From: Megalonaias nervosa
Lineage: Eukaryota; Mollusca; Bivalvia; Unionida; Unionidae
Length of the DNA stretch: 64,000 nt
Assembly (NCBI GenBank): GCA_016617855.1
Contig: JAECUM010012886.1
Span: 1-64,000, forward strand
Direction of reading: 5' to 3'
A program made the position numbers and the translations under genes. The notes below the pieces were generated by a model, which saw nothing but the letters and a program-made list of their open reading frames with translations, was not told where the DNA came from and ran no database searches. Below are positions 34,260-46,965 of this stretch, one piece after another; the stretch's first letter is position 1, and each line of letters begins with the position of its first letter.

Positions 34260-35095
34260 AATGAAAAGCATCAAAAATATAACAAATGCATAAAACTTGT
34301 CCTTTCATTCACTGATAATTTCTAACCTTACTGTCACCTAGAGTTCCTTACAAAGCTGAATTATTGGAATTTCAACGCAAATGGAAGCTCCCGATGTAAA
34401 CAAGCAGACTGACTACTCACTGTCCATTTCTGGTCTCCAGAGTTGTCTATTTCAGTAAAATCTGTGTCGTCTGTGTCCAATGATTGAACAAATAAATAGA
34501 AGGAATTCTTGTATACATGTGCTCAAAGAAATGCAAAAAATCCAAAATTTATGGAATTATTGAGATTTTCAAAGATGCTGAACTCCATCACGTCTGTTGC
34601 TTGAAAACATCAACTGGCCCAAGCAAATATTTTGACCATATTGCTAAAGAAACTTCCATTTGATTCAAAATGCCAACAAATTGACAGCATTTAGGAGATC
34701 CTGGTGACAATCAGGCTAGAATTTATAAATGAATGAATGAAATGACCAAGTTTTGTGCATTTTTTTATAACCTTGAAGTCTTCTGTTTTTGAACTTGGTA
34801 GGGGAGTACAAACAAATGAGATGGTGTGAGAATACTTTACCAGAATTTGGTATGCAAAGTGATTAGGCACCTTTACTCCAAACCTATTTTGGAGAGGTGC
34901 ATTTACAATTCAAGGACATAAAGGTTGGATAATAGATTGCCCAACCAACGCTATCTTCACATTTGCATCTTGCTCAGTGAGAAATGAGTTCAATTTGTAG
35001 ACTTTCAGCAACGCAAGATTTGTTTCTACATACAATATTATTTGAGACTGGTACATGAGTTTAGTTTGCATCAATACATCTGATATCATGCTATA
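34260..35095. other. No recognisable gene
   Basis: AT-rich spacer without repeats or long frames. Confidence 0.5.
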
Positions 35096-35335
35096 GGTTG
35101 CCTAGTGGCCTAAGGTGCTCACCTTTACCGGTCACTGCCATCTCACCTCTGTCCACGTGGGTTCAATTCCCAGGCTCAGCCAATGTGGGTATGTGAGACA
35201 GCTTACCTGTAACTTTCTGTGGGTCAGTGGTTCTTGCTGGGTCTTCCTGGGTCCTTCCTTCACCAGTTATACTGACCGCTACTTATAGCCTATCATATAC
35301 TTAAAAATGGTGTTAAACCCACAAAAATGAAACAA
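35096..35335 (+). mobile_element. Nin-DC-type SINE
   Basis: Plus-strand copy: head TTGCCTAGTGGCCTAAGGTG, B-box GTGGGTTCAATTCCC and 3' domain ending GGTGTTAAACCC. No clear target duplication. Confidence 0.8.
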
Positions 35336-35530
35336 GACATTTGGTATCTTTCTGGCTGCTGTCTCAAATGATAGCCCTTATTTTTCTGTCTAGCAGCTGT
35401 CTCATTTACATCCCCAAATTCTTCATCAGAATCTTAATGCTTTGGGCATGGGTAAAAAATCTAGTCCATGGAAACTGATATACATGTACTTCTGCGGTTA
35501 CAAAATTAGACTTAGGTACCAACTGATTAA

Positions 35531-35857
35531 AGACCGCTCCGGTGGCCTAGTGGTTAGAGCGTCCGCCTAGGATGCGGGAGGTCGTGGGTTCGATCCCCGG
35601 TCGAGTCATACCAAAGACTTACAAAAATGGTACTAACAGCTGCCTCGCTTGGCGCTCAGCATTAAGAGGTTAGTGTTAGGACTGGTCGGCCTGGTGTCAG
35701 GATAATGTGACTGGGTGGGACATCATGCTACATGTCTGCGGCATGATGCCCCAGTGCTAGACATCACTATAAACTGCCACACTGCAGACATCGTAGCGAT
35801 ATGACTGAAAAATTGTTAAAGCTACGTTAAAAATCATAATCACATCACATCACACAT
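35531..35857 (+). mobile_element. tRNA-Pro-like SINE, full length (327 bp), 12-bp TSD
   Basis: Best-preserved copy. The head has GGTGGCCTAGTGGTTAGAGC and GTGGGTTCGATCCCC; its anticodon arm CCGC-CTAGGAT-GCGG gives anticodon AGG, pointing to tRNA-Pro. Exact 12-bp target duplication CCAACTGATTAA at 35519-35530 and 35858-35869. Tail is (CACAT)/(CA)-rich. Confidence 0.95.
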
Positions 35858-35869
35858 CCAACTGATTAA

Positions 35870-37559
35870 TGAGATAATAACTGATCAGCCAAAATGTTTC
35901 AGTAATTTATTTTTCATGTAAACAGAGTTATAGGCATCTTCTCCTTCACTCTCTCCACAAGATCTGAAAATGTGATGTGCGTATTATCATTGTGTTCTAA
36001 CTACTGTGCAGCCTTGATGAAGACTCCTGATTGATCACAATACATTGTATTTAGGTTAATATCATGACTACACACAAATCTCGAGCCTGAAATGCATTTG
36101 AACTTGTTTCTAGGTCCTAAAGTTTATATTGAAAGAATGGTGATAGTCTACATGAGTAGCAGCATGGTTCTGGATGAAATGAAACCTGCTATTATACTTC
36201 ATTTGCTCAGTACAATATGATTCTCTACAAATTTGCTCTGTTTTCTTCTGGAAATCAACTGTTCAAATGGGGAAGACTTCAAAACCTTTCTTTCTTCCCA
36301 AGACTTTTTGCCATTTGGCTCCAAAACAAACATTATTCATTGAAGGTGAACCTTGGTCTCTGGAAATGTAGATTACAAGACAGAATCTCTGTAGATAAAA
36401 TTTCCAGTTTTCTCTTGTCTCAATGAATAAATATATTGTTGCACTAAAGACATCCCCAGACTACCTCTATCACACACTGGATGGTTGGCTGTCAATAGTC
36501 AATGGGACTCTTTACATATAATGCAGATTTCAATTTTCAAAGCTATGTACTTTACAATCAATAAAGCACAACACAGAACTATCAAGAATGAATGAAATCT
36601 TTTGACTTAAAAAACCCCTTTAATTCTAGCAGATCTACAATGAAAAAGAATTTTTGTTTTATGATAAAAAAATGCAAATTATAAAATCAGTAAAGTTTGA
36701 CTTTCAGCATCAAATAAATATAGTTTAAAGAACATTCTTTAGCTTAGGAGGTATGGTAGCGTAATTAATACTAAGCAAAAACTTGAACTGGAAAATTAAG
36801 GGTCTTCCACCGTTTGGATTTGTCTATTTTTTATATGTTGTTCAACAAATGATAAGGCACAGCATAATGCAAAAATAGCTTATACTGACTGGATTATTAG
36901 CAGATAATGTCAATAAAATAGACTAGGACCTTGACTGCTTTGCATGTTTGTTTCATGTAGTTCCAGGAGAGTAACTAACATATAGCAAGAGTATGCAAAC
37001 CATAGGAGGCCCACAAATTATTTTTTACACTATATATTAGGAGGGTCCCATCAGTAAGCTTTGCATAGGGGCCCAAATATACTAGCTATGCCACTGTGTA
37101 GATTGGTGATGGTATATACAAAATGTTTGTTTACAAAGTAGCAACATCTGTATCAAAATGTTGAGGTGAATCAACACAGCAGGTTATTCCTGAACACCTG
37201 TATATCGAAAAAGATACATTTTTAAGTATCCTTCTGTAGTTTGGAGGTTTTAAGTGTATAGGGTTTGCTATGACCCATTACTGGAGAAACTATGGGTACA
37301 AAGTCTGAAGGTGTTATGGCAACAAACATGCTATATCTGTCATCAAAGACTGCTTCACCTTAGGCCATATCCCTAAAGAAATCTCCCTTGTTCCAAGAAA
37401 TTCCTGAAATAAGTTTAACTTTTGTTTTAATATATTTTCAAAACGATGACATCATTATATTAACAGGGCTTGATATGACAGATCCATGTCTTTTATTAAT
37501 GCAGCATGATAATTTCCTAACGTATTGAAAACTGAAAAGGTACACCATTAAACAAGGCT
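35870..37559. other. No recognisable gene
   Basis: AT-rich. A 69-codon ORF at 36217 has no known relative. Around 36960-37100 the sequence looks like an old interspersed repeat, but I cannot define it. Confidence 0.4.
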
Positions 37560-38159
37560 GTGGGACAAGATAACTTAAAAATGTTTAGTTAATTTATATC
37601 CTTCCAACTCTTTGACTTATCTGAATAACACAAACTTCTCCACGATAACCAATCTAGTTTTAGCCAAATTCATTCTCACGAAATGACACAAATATCAACG
37701 GTTGATATATGGCTAATAGCTTTAGATGAAGAACAATTGTTGGGATCATTATGGTTGATATTCGAAAAGCATTTGATCTTATCTCTGGAAATGTAGATTA
37801 CATTAGTCTATTAATGTAGTCACACAGATAACAATTGGTTTGCTTCATATGCATACTTGTATAACAGATTTTTAAAGTGACTTTACCTGGACAAGAACAC
37901 ACTGTGTGTGCCACAAGGATATATAATTGGATCACATTTGTTAGTCATTTTCATAAATGACATTCTTCATATGATTAGAAATACAGTATCATCATCTGAT
38001 CTGTACGCTCATGATACTTAACTTTCTCTCATGAAATAAACTGAAAAACCGAATTAGGAAAGAATCTTCAAATGTCATTAAACAGGCTTTGAATGTGATA
38101 CAAGGAGAATGGCATGGTTGTAAATACAGATAAAACAATTTTCATTAATAGCAACACAG
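37560..38159 (+). mobile_element. LINE RT remnant, 5' part
   Basis: Plus strand pieces in shifting frames: IIMVDIRKAFDLIS (about 37745-37785), VTLPGQEHTVC and CVPQGYIIGS (37905-37940), VIFINDILHM (37946-37976), ENGMVVNTDKT (about 38107-38135). Order and motifs are those of a non-LTR RT. The reading stops at the LTR at 38160. Confidence 0.75.
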
Positions 38160-38849
38160 TGTTATGTATATCTACATTGTGTGCTTAATTTTTGTCCATG
38201 AATGTAGATGGTACCGTAAGCAAATGTTCATTAGTAAATAACGTTTTTGCTTCGTTAGTTTTATCCATGATTGTGAGTTTTAAATAAGATGTTGATATAG
38301 CTTTTGGAATTAAGAATATTCTAGAAAAATTTAATTGAATTTTCCAAATAAAAATTACTTTCATCAAGGGAATTTCTGGATATTCTATTGTGTCTTAGGT
38401 CGGAAGTATGTATAAATAAGGACTTTCTAAACAAGTATTCAATCCTGTTTTGTATCAGTCTTTGGGATTCTATAATCAAAGCTTGCAGCTGTGTTCCAAT
38501 ATAATTTGAGGAATCTTTACTTAAATTATTCATAGGAATTACAAAATTGACTTCTGAGCTAACACGTTATTTTGAAACTATTGTGAATTTATCGAAAGAC
38601 ATTCTGGATTGCATCACTGGTACATCAGGACATTCAGGATTACTGGAATTCATTTGAACATTCTATACTTTTGGACTTTTGACTTTTGATAAGAGATCTA
38701 AGACTAACTGGGATTTAATTCACAATACTGTAACTGTTTCTTAAATTTTCACTTTGTAACTTAGAAAAATAAATAACCTGTTGATTTTATGTTGATTTGC
38801 TGGTTTCACTTTCATTCTGTTACTTATTTTAGGAAATAGATTCATAACA
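38160..38849 (+). mobile_element. Solo LTR inserted in LINE (690 bp)
   Basis: Begins TGTTATGTATATC and ends CATAACA, a 7-bp inverted terminal pair. It aligns along most of its length with 49780-50536, including a TATAAATAAGGACTTTC promoter-like block (about 38411) and the segment starting GGAATTACAAA. LINE coding resumes right after it. The flanks are not an exact duplication (CAAC at 38152 and 38850 is the nearest match). No internal retroelement sequence remains. Confidence 0.8.
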
Positions 38850-39420
38850 CAACCAAAAAAGAATAAAATAAAATTAAAGAAACATGGCTTCAGCTTCTAT
38901 AATAATCAAACATTTAACATGGTTTTAGTGGACAAATTTCTTGGTATTCTTTAAGACAATAATTTACTCTGGGCTGAGCATACAGATTTTATCACAAAGA
39001 AAACAAACTCCTCTCATTCATAATTCATTCATCCTCACTCTGACTACTGATAATAAAACATTCAGTTGGAAAATCAAGCCTGTAAAATAATACTGCATTG
39101 GCAAACTGGAAACATTCAAATGACAAAAGATCTTTAAAACTCCTGCCTTTTCATGAATGACTTCACCTTAAAATGCCAAAATGATGCCTAAAGTTTCCAT
39201 TAAGTCAGCCCCAGTTTACTTGCTAACACTTTTCAATGCAGATAAATCAGGAACACACCAAACATTCAATCAATGACACTGAAAAACTTCCAATCATAAA
39301 ACCATAGAGAATTAATTTTTAAAAGTTTTCAAAACTCTGAGGCCATTACCCCAGTGGATATCAAAGAATCTTCCAGCATATCTTTCACCAAAGATGTACC
39401 GGTATTTAATATATGATATT
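38850..39420 (+). mobile_element. LINE RT remnant, 3' part
   Basis: Plus strand: LVDKFLGIL (about 38928-38955), LLWAEHTDFITKK (38968-39005), then SAPVYLLTLF-like and VFKTLRPLPQWISKN pieces (39200-39370). This continues the LINE broken at 38160. Confidence 0.7.
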
Positions 39421-39496
39421 TATGTCTTAATTACTAACAAAAGGACAATTCACCTCCTCCAGCTGCTGTCTTGTATAAAAATATATCTTAGTGTAA

Positions 39497-39680
39497 CGGG
39501 GGCGTCGTGTGGTGAATGTGCATGTGCCCCTCTGTTAATTGATTTGGCGATCGTTATCTAGGGGATGACCTCCCTCGATGTTATTGCCCAGTGTGAGTAG
39601 ATTCATAGAATACTGACAGAGAACTAAGGAAGACTATTGAGAAGAAATAAACAAATACAAGCCCCCTTAAACAATGAAAT
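39497..39680 (-). repeat. LTR-like segment, minus orientation
   Basis: The left edge on the plus strand reads TGTAACGGGGGCG; the reverse complement aligns with 1480-1625 over the GGGGGCT, CTGGGCAA and AACGAT blocks. Likely R-U5 of an LTR family. Its other end was not found within 41.2 kb. Confidence 0.35.
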
Positions 39681-41535
39681 AAAATAAATTTAATTAATTA
39701 ATACACAAGCTAAAATTGCAATTACAATCCAACTGATTTACATTAATGGAATTTAATAGCAGTGTTCAATTTATGGATTCGTTCATCACAGTAACAAGTG
39801 GTGAAAAGAGTACAATGTCCACGCCTGACTTGCATCACCTAGCGTCGTTCTCTCTTGACTTTGTGTATTCCACGTCCAGTGTGTATGCTTGGTTCTTCCT
39901 CTTGACCCTTCTATTCTGAACTCTCCATTTGCGGACTTCCCTCTTGGACTGTCCTCATCGGGTTTCTCAGGGAGGATATAGAAAGCTGTTCCCTTAAATG
40001 ACAAGATTACGACTAAAGCTGTATATGTTTGACCACCTATCCGTATATATATAAAATCTCTCACTTCCGTTATTCAGAAACGTAAATAGCTATCCCCACT
40101 GCATAAATTCTGACATAATGTGACCTTAATGATTAACGGTCCTTACAAATTTACTGTATTTGAGGTAAGGTACAATCGTTATCTCTAGCACAAATGACTA
40201 TTGCAATATACGTCCAAGTCTGACCATAATTAACAGTTCATCGCTCTTGCTCCACGCCTGGATAGAAATTAACACATGCGGTGTTTACAAACAATACTGC
40301 CGTATATATCTGCATACGTTACTATAAGACTTCTTACACCTAGCTAGTCAGTTCCACTCAATAAGAAAAATGCTCGATTACTATTGCAGAAGATTCATTA
40401 AATTCTTGCTTACAGTAACCAATAACCTGCAAGATCATTTGAGCATTACAAAATCATATATATAAATATGCAATTATCATTAACTCACGATAAACTGTAT
40501 CATCCTACAGACAAAGGAAATTCATTCATATAACCATAAGAAATTCTACACATTGAATATTTGGATTCCATCACAAATCCATCTATTCTATCAATGAACT
40601 AATAACTGATAAATTAAAGAAATAAATTGCATAACACTCTAACATATCAACAGAGTCCTATGAAACTGAATACATGATACATGCATGGATCATAAGCATA
40701 TCAAACACATTTGCATAAAACCTAACAAACAAAATAGAAAATTACATGGAAATTAAAATTGCATACCTTAATGCTGTTTCTTTTCCACACAATCGTGCAT
40801 CCTAGCACTTTAGCCTGTCCTTTCCTTTCAAGACAGTTATCTGGCCTCTCTACTTTGTTAGCGAGGGAAAACTCTATTCTCAGGTTTTTCCGCCAGAGTC
40901 TCAAATTCAACTTCTCGCAAGCAAAATTGGACTAAAGAATTCTAAGCCAAGCCACCACCTTAAATTCCCCATTATTTCTAAAGTGTACGCCTTAATTTTA
41001 ACTGACCAATCGAAAGCAACTGTTCCTAAATTTTCAGCAGAATAATCATGTCTTTCATCAGATATTGACAGCCTAGAATGTGCTGCAATTAGCTTTACTT
41101 TGAAGATCAATTATTTGACGTGTGGTCCTTTACGAACAGGTACGGTCGATAATTCTAATGTACTCTCTACCAATATACTGTTACGATGACTGGGTCAATT
41201 CCACTGAAGCTTAAACATAGGCCCTTTTATGTTTCACACATGAAACAAGGGAAATATCAAAGTGAACTTTCTCAAAGACTTTTCTGGCTTGACTATGATA
41301 AAATTTTAATGCACAATTTATTCAACTTTAGGATCCAGTACTTCTTCAAAATTTGACACATTAGACTAGTATGTGCCAACTTTTACTAATGAATAGTGAT
41401 AGCATGTTTACAATGTACATGTGCAGTTTATTAGTTTGGGTCTGTGTTCTCCAGGTACATTAATGTGTGTGCATGTATTACTATGTTTATATATATGACA
41501 ATATTTATGTACAGTAAAATGTGTAGTGACTGACT
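39681..41535. other. No recognised gene; possible LTR-element body
   Basis: Two minus-strand ORFs of 92 and 67 codons (39786-40064, 40907-41110) have no motif I know. CpG is more frequent here than in the flanks. This may be the U3/internal remainder of the LTR element at 39497, or host DNA. Confidence 0.25.
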
Positions 41536-41538
41536 GCA

Positions 41539-41540
<2 letters not shown>

Positions 41541-41607
<67 letters not shown>
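41541..41607. repeat. AT microsatellite
   Basis: About 33 AT units. Open frames over it are spurious. Confidence 0.95.
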
Positions 41608-41611
<4 letters not shown>

Positions 41612-43566
41612 AGAGGATGCCTCAAAGTAAATTAGTCCTATTACATAAATGACTGAGTTGCTTTCTTTAAATAAAGTCTTTACTTCTGTAATTATCATAT
41701 TAAGTATTTAGGTACTTTCTTTTGCATGCTGGAAAAATAAAGTGCAGAATTACCAAAAGTAGAATAAGCCTGCAATAGTTATGCATATAGATGGCTTACT
41801 GACTGTAAACATTTAAAAAAATTAATAACCATATAAATGAACATGCACAGTAATGCAATAACTGTTGGTTCCAATTAAAGGATATACTTCCACATCTCTG
41901 CTTAACTGGACTGTCTGGTAAGGCGTTGTTTTTTTTTTCTTAAAGAATATCTGATTTCTGCAAAGATCATGGCATCACTAGGAATTAGCCTACACTGACA
42001 AGAACACACCAGGCTTGTTTACTGATAATGCTGACACAAACTTTCTTAAACTGCAATATTTACTTTGAAAAACATGTTTGTTAACAGGACCTTTGATGTG
42101 CAGTGTATTCCCAAAGGGTGCAACATTGCGAGTCAAATATCTCCTTGGTGTCAGAACTGGGGATCAGACTGAGTAAAAAACAAACTTTGATTTGAACTGG
42201 GGTTCAAATTAAAACCTTGAGAGTCTCTGAAGCACAAATGATGGTAAAAGGAAATACTTGATGTGTCAACTTTAACTGCAACTGCATAGTTCTGTAGTCA
42301 CTGTATATCTTATGAAAATATCTTCAGCATGTGTGATGTCCAGGAAGTACATCCAAATGTATACATTTTTCATCATGAACCTACATGTAACAGTGGGAAA
42401 AAATATCATAATGATCACAAGGATATTTTACGTAATTTGTCATATAAATGGGAATTCACCAAAGATATATATTACAAAAAAAATCAGTTGAGCAAGGCAT
42501 GGCATGCACTTGTCAATGTCATACATATAAATAGTGGTCAGATGAAGAGGAAGCCTCACAAGACGATGGGGAAAAGAATCATTTCAATTAAATGCATCAT
42601 TTGGGTTACTGTAAACCATGTACACATTTAAAAATTTCGGTAAACGCCACAGCCTTAGAGGAAAAAAAGGTCAACACTGCTACAAGGTGCCCAAGACTTC
42701 AACTTCAGAAGTTCTAACAAAACACTCAGACAACATGACTTCAAAATTACATGAACTGAAAACACCCTGGTGATGTTAAGTTATTCCTTATTCTTTTCAT
42801 GACCTGTCTGTTGATTTTTTTCCTCTCTCTCTCTCACATACATAACTGATAAAGTATATGTACACTCAATCTTTCTTTCTCTCTGTATCTGTCTGAAATT
42901 TGTAATTAGGCTCATATAAGCCAATTACAGTAATGTTTCTAACTGCCAGCAATATAGTTTTTTAAAATCAATCTGGAACCCTGGATTCATGGGTCGACAT
43001 GGTTTAAACACTACAATATCCAAAGGAAACACCAGTATGACTTGCTACCCTTACCAAAATGCCTTTTTGTGTGATTTTAAACACTAAGACTGTTACTCAA
43101 AACAATATTAAATAGTTTATAAAATATAAGCTACAGGTAGGTTGTTGTCTAGAAAGCAAAAGCATATGTTAGCTATAAAAGCATTGCTGGGCGATCTTGT
43201 ACATTTGGAGATTTGTATGATGTGTATTTTAACACTAGAGGGGAAATAAAAGAATACAAAACATTATTCAGCCATGTTTGGTTTTCATCAAAATAATAAA
43301 AAAAGAACTGAATTGGAGAAAAGTAGATTAAAATGTAAGAAAATATTTTGTGGTTTAATTCAGACAAAATTTGTGTTCACTACAAACGTTAAAATATTCT
43401 GAAGATCTTCTTTAACAAAAACATAAGTCTGAATTAATACATGAAAATTAAAATTTATTAGTCCCAAATATTTGCATACATTTTATGTTTTACTACATTT
43501 TACAAAACTTACTGTACTTGTACACCCCATTCCTATTTTCATTTCTTCCCAAAAAATGTAATCAGA
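41608..43566. other. No recognisable gene
   Basis: AT-rich spacer. The 100-codon plus-strand ORF at 42329 has Lys/His-rich composition and no known relative; no splice or promoter context supports it. Confidence 0.4.
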
Positions 43567-43569
43567 ATT

Positions 43570-44040
43570 ATTTTAGTATTGTGCTTCTGTTGCTGTAGCA
43601 GAATTATCTAAACATTTTGTTTTTGTTGCTGTAGCAGAATTACCTAAGAATTGTGTTTCCGTTGCTGTAGCAGAATTATCTAAATATTTTGTTTCTGTTG
43701 CTGTAGCAGAATTATCTAAATATTTTGTTTCCATTGCTATAACAGAATTACCTAAGAATTGTGTTTATGTTGCTCTAGCAGAATTATCCAAGTATTGTGT
43801 TTCCGTTGCTGTAGCAGAATTATCTAAATATTTTGTTTCCATTGCTATAACAGAATTACCTAAGAATTGTGTTTATGTTGCTCTAGCAGAATTATCCAAG
43901 TATTGTGTTTCCGTTGCTCTAGCAGCATTATCCAAGTATTGTGTTTCCGTTGCTGTAGCAGAATTATCCAAGTATTGTGTTTCCGTTGCTCTAGCAGAAT
44001 TATCCAAGTATTGTGTTTCCGTTGCTGTAGCAGAACTATC
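43570..44040. repeat. 36-bp minisatellite, 13 copies
   Basis: Unit TTGCTGTAGCAGAATTATCY plus 16 bp ending GTTTCCG. Thirteen copies keep a strict 36-bp length, so the plus frame stays open in the last five and encodes a 12-residue Cys/Ser repeat (43867-44052). Two sub-types (GCTGTAGC and GCTCTAGC) alternate. No evidence that it is translated. Confidence 0.95.
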
Positions 44041-44044
44041 TTGT

Positions 44045-45024
44045 TATGCTGAAGTAATTAAATGATTATGAACATATGCGTCATCTTTACTAGCCAATAA
44101 TCATCATTCCACTTTGCTCCATGACGTATTTAGCTAGCTGAAATAGTATATACTGTTCTACTGCCTGCCTGGATGAAGCTGAAACTGGTCCAATCAGATT
44201 CCTTGTTTGATTTTAACTGGAAATTTATTAGGAGTACTCATAGCATCTTCCGTATACTGAGACACATGTCGTACATAAGTTTCTGTGGAATAATAACCTG
44301 TAGCCAAACTGGCAAAAAGACAGTTATCATTACAATGTTGTACAAACAATTGATGTGATTTAACTGTTTCCAACCATTCAAGTATTTTATATGTCACATT
44401 GGTTAGAATCTACATTTAAGAAAGTTGCTGGTTCTCTAATCTAAACCATATAGCAGAATCTTTAACAGTTCACTCACCCCTAAACTCACATGTATACTCA
44501 ATGAGCATAATCCATAGCTGCACAGGTTAAGACCTGATACAGGTAGTTAGTGCCACATGCACATGCATGTGTGTGTCTGTGTATATTAATCAAATGTCAA
44601 TTTACAGCACTAGAAGTTGAAACTGATGATAATATTTAAAAAGATAATTTACTCCTATTCAGCTATATATAAACATTTTGTGACATCTACAGATGATCTT
44701 TAAAGGCCTTAACTTGAACATGACATTACTCAGTTGCCTTCTTATTGCATGTGACATAACACAGAGGTCAGCTTAAGACAGATCAGGAGATTTAGAAACT
44801 TTGGTCTGAGCTCTGACTGCTGATCAAGAGTGTTTTCGCAAAATCTGGACAGGTGTTTTGACTTCAAATCAGAAGGATTTTTATCAACCTGACTTTTAGC
44901 ATGCAAACAGACAAAAATGAAAACTACTGAAAAAAATTCAATTATTGTCTATTAAACATGCACATTATATCTAGTAACATGTTGTCTTTCATACTATCTT
45001 TCGACATAGCACAAGCATTTTTAG
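44045..45024. other. No confirmed gene
   Basis: On the minus strand 44397-44194 is a 67-codon frame with an acceptor-like CTGTCTTTTTGCCAG inside it (about 44317). I do not recognise the peptide (YYSTETYVRHVSQYTED). Otherwise AT-rich. Confidence 0.3.
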
Positions 45025-45036
45025 CCTTTCTTTGTG

Positions 45037-45384
45037 ACTGCTCTGTTCGCCTAGTGCTAAGAGATTGCTCCGTTGGCTTAGTGGTTGGAGTGTCCACCTC
45101 AGATACAGGTTGTCTTGGGTTCGAACCCTGGCCAAGTCATACCAAAGACTTATACAAATGGTATTAACAGCTGTCTCACTAGGCACTCAGCATTAAGAGG
45201 TTAGTGTTAGGACTGGTCGGTCTGGTGTCAGAATAATGTGACTGGGTGGGACATATGCTACATGTCTGAGGCAAGATGCCCCAGTGCTAGACATCACTAT
45301 GAATTGTCACACTGCAGACATCGTAGCAATATGGCTTAAAATTTTTTAAAAATACATTAAAAATCCAAATCACACACACACACA
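45037..45384 (+). mobile_element. tRNA-Pro-like SINE with doubled head, 12-bp TSD
   Basis: Exact target duplication CCTTTCTTTGTG at 45025-45036 and 45385-45396. The copy starts with a partial head (GACTGCTCTGTTCGCCTAGTG-like), then repeats the head from about 45061 (GATTGCTCCGTTGGCTTAGTG). Ends in a CA tract. Confidence 0.9.
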
Positions 45385-45396
45385 CCTTTCTTTGTG

Positions 45397-46740
45397 GGTT
45401 ATTGCCTGGAATGTATTTGTGGCAGTCCTCATCTTTGTTGAACTTATGTGAGGCCATGTATTCTCCGAAGCAAGCCCGAATCTTCCACAGAACAATGAAT
45501 GTCCTTTTCGTGTCTGCACCAGAATTTGGCAGTGTTAGTACAATTTTACCAAGTCCCCCAAAAAGTTTAAATTGTTTTCTGCATCTGCACTGATTCAGGT
45601 TACTGACTGTTGGCTAGAACTGCAAGACTGGTACTATCTGGGTTAATCTGGGAAGTTCTTTATAAAATCGACTTCACAGAAATGATAGAATTCATAACCA
45701 TGTCCCTTTGACCTTGATTCCAAACAGTGAATTTCTTGTTTCCATCCATTATTGAATTTGTGTCATGTTTCAGTTGTTTTTACATTTTAGTATTTGGAGA
45801 TAATGCATGGTTTGATATCTTTAAATAACAAACTAATCGGCTTTATGCTAACTGAGCTCTTTAGTAATGAATAATCCAACCAAAATGAATTAATGTTTTA
45901 ATTACTTCTGATCACAAATACTATATTCCAGCTGGATAAACTTTAAATACCAAAGCCAAACCAATCTCCCCAAAAGAATCCAAGTACAAGTATTGTTTAT
46001 CATTTTTCTTTACTGCTTGAGCTCTTTGGTAATCCAACCATAATCCATTAATGCCTTAATTCCTTTCTGAATTCCTACTGATCAGACATTCAGTAGTATA
46101 ATCCAATGATTATTTTGAGGTTATTGTCTGCTGAATAGGCACTTAAAGTGTCATACTCAAGCTGTTGAAGCCTTAGCCAGTTCACAGTCATGTGATCACT
46201 GAAAGTCTTTATAATATATATACTGTATACTAGACTCAAAGCAAGATGTAAAAAACAAAAGCTGGAAACAAATTTCTTCTGGAATTTGTATTTTAAAAAA
46301 TCATTTTTAGTATGCGAAAGATTTCAATGTGTGACAGAAGACAACCTCATCCCAGAAGGAAAACCCTCAGAGCTCATATGTATGTTTTCTAGTTTTATTA
46401 GATTATATATTGATATTAAATATAGGTAACTACTTGATAAGTAATCTATTGAAGCAAAAACAAAGTACATCAGCTTAACAAGCAGAAAACTGAGTGAATT
46501 TCCATTTTCTGATCTAACAAAAGGAAAATCCCTTTCAATCTTTTCCAGTACCTCCTTTGGTAAAATTGAAATGATTATTTTCCAAAACTGCAGGAAAATT
46601 TTACAATTTAAAATTACCTCAATTTCATAATACCTGTCTCAAATTTTGACTGCATTCTGCTAGATGCTAAAAGAAGAGCATTTATAGAGAAGTCAGACAT
46701 CTATATAGGCTACACAAGTGAAGACATTTTATTTTGTTTT
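45397..46740. other. No confirmed gene
   Basis: AT-rich. Contains one candidate exon at 46311-46379, listed separately. Confidence 0.4.
46311..46379 (+). other. Candidate 69-bp symmetric exon, unrecognised
   Basis: An acceptor-like ATCATTTTTAG, 69 bp with one good open frame (CERFQCVTEDNLIPEG...) and a GTATGT donor-like site. Length is a multiple of three with the same phase at both ends, as in a cassette exon. Peptide not recognised, no neighbouring exon found. Confidence 0.25.
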
Positions 46741-46744
46741 GGTG

Positions 46745-46965
46745 TTTTGCAGCACATCATTCCAAGGCAACTGGAGTAAAGTGCATTGCTCTGAGACATA
46801 CCACAGTAACCAATATGGACTGATATAATGACACGATCCGAGTCTCCATCCCACTGGTCAAGTCTCCATCCCACTGGTCAAGTCTCCGTCCCACTGGTCA
46901 AGTCTCCATCCCACTGGTCATAAGTCAGACACACTAACCACTAAACCACCACAGCCCTGTCAAGT
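46745..46965 (-). mobile_element. tRNA-derived SINE with internal 20-bp expansion
   Basis: Minus strand: head GTGGTGGTTTAGTGGTTAG at about 46955-46935, body to 46745. Between the anticodon region and the B-box remnant sit four 20-bp units (46841-46920, AGTCTCCATCCCACTGGTCA on the plus strand), one with a single change. Confidence 0.6.

Noticed and set aside
35531..35605. Functional tRNA-Pro gene
   Set aside because: The head has tRNA features, but it continues into a SINE body with target duplications and lacks a proper acceptor stem and a terminator right after it.
41408..41698. Minus-strand ORFs across the AT tract
   Set aside because: They are Tyr-Ile repeats from an AT microsatellite, with no other support. 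The same applies to 53578-53860.
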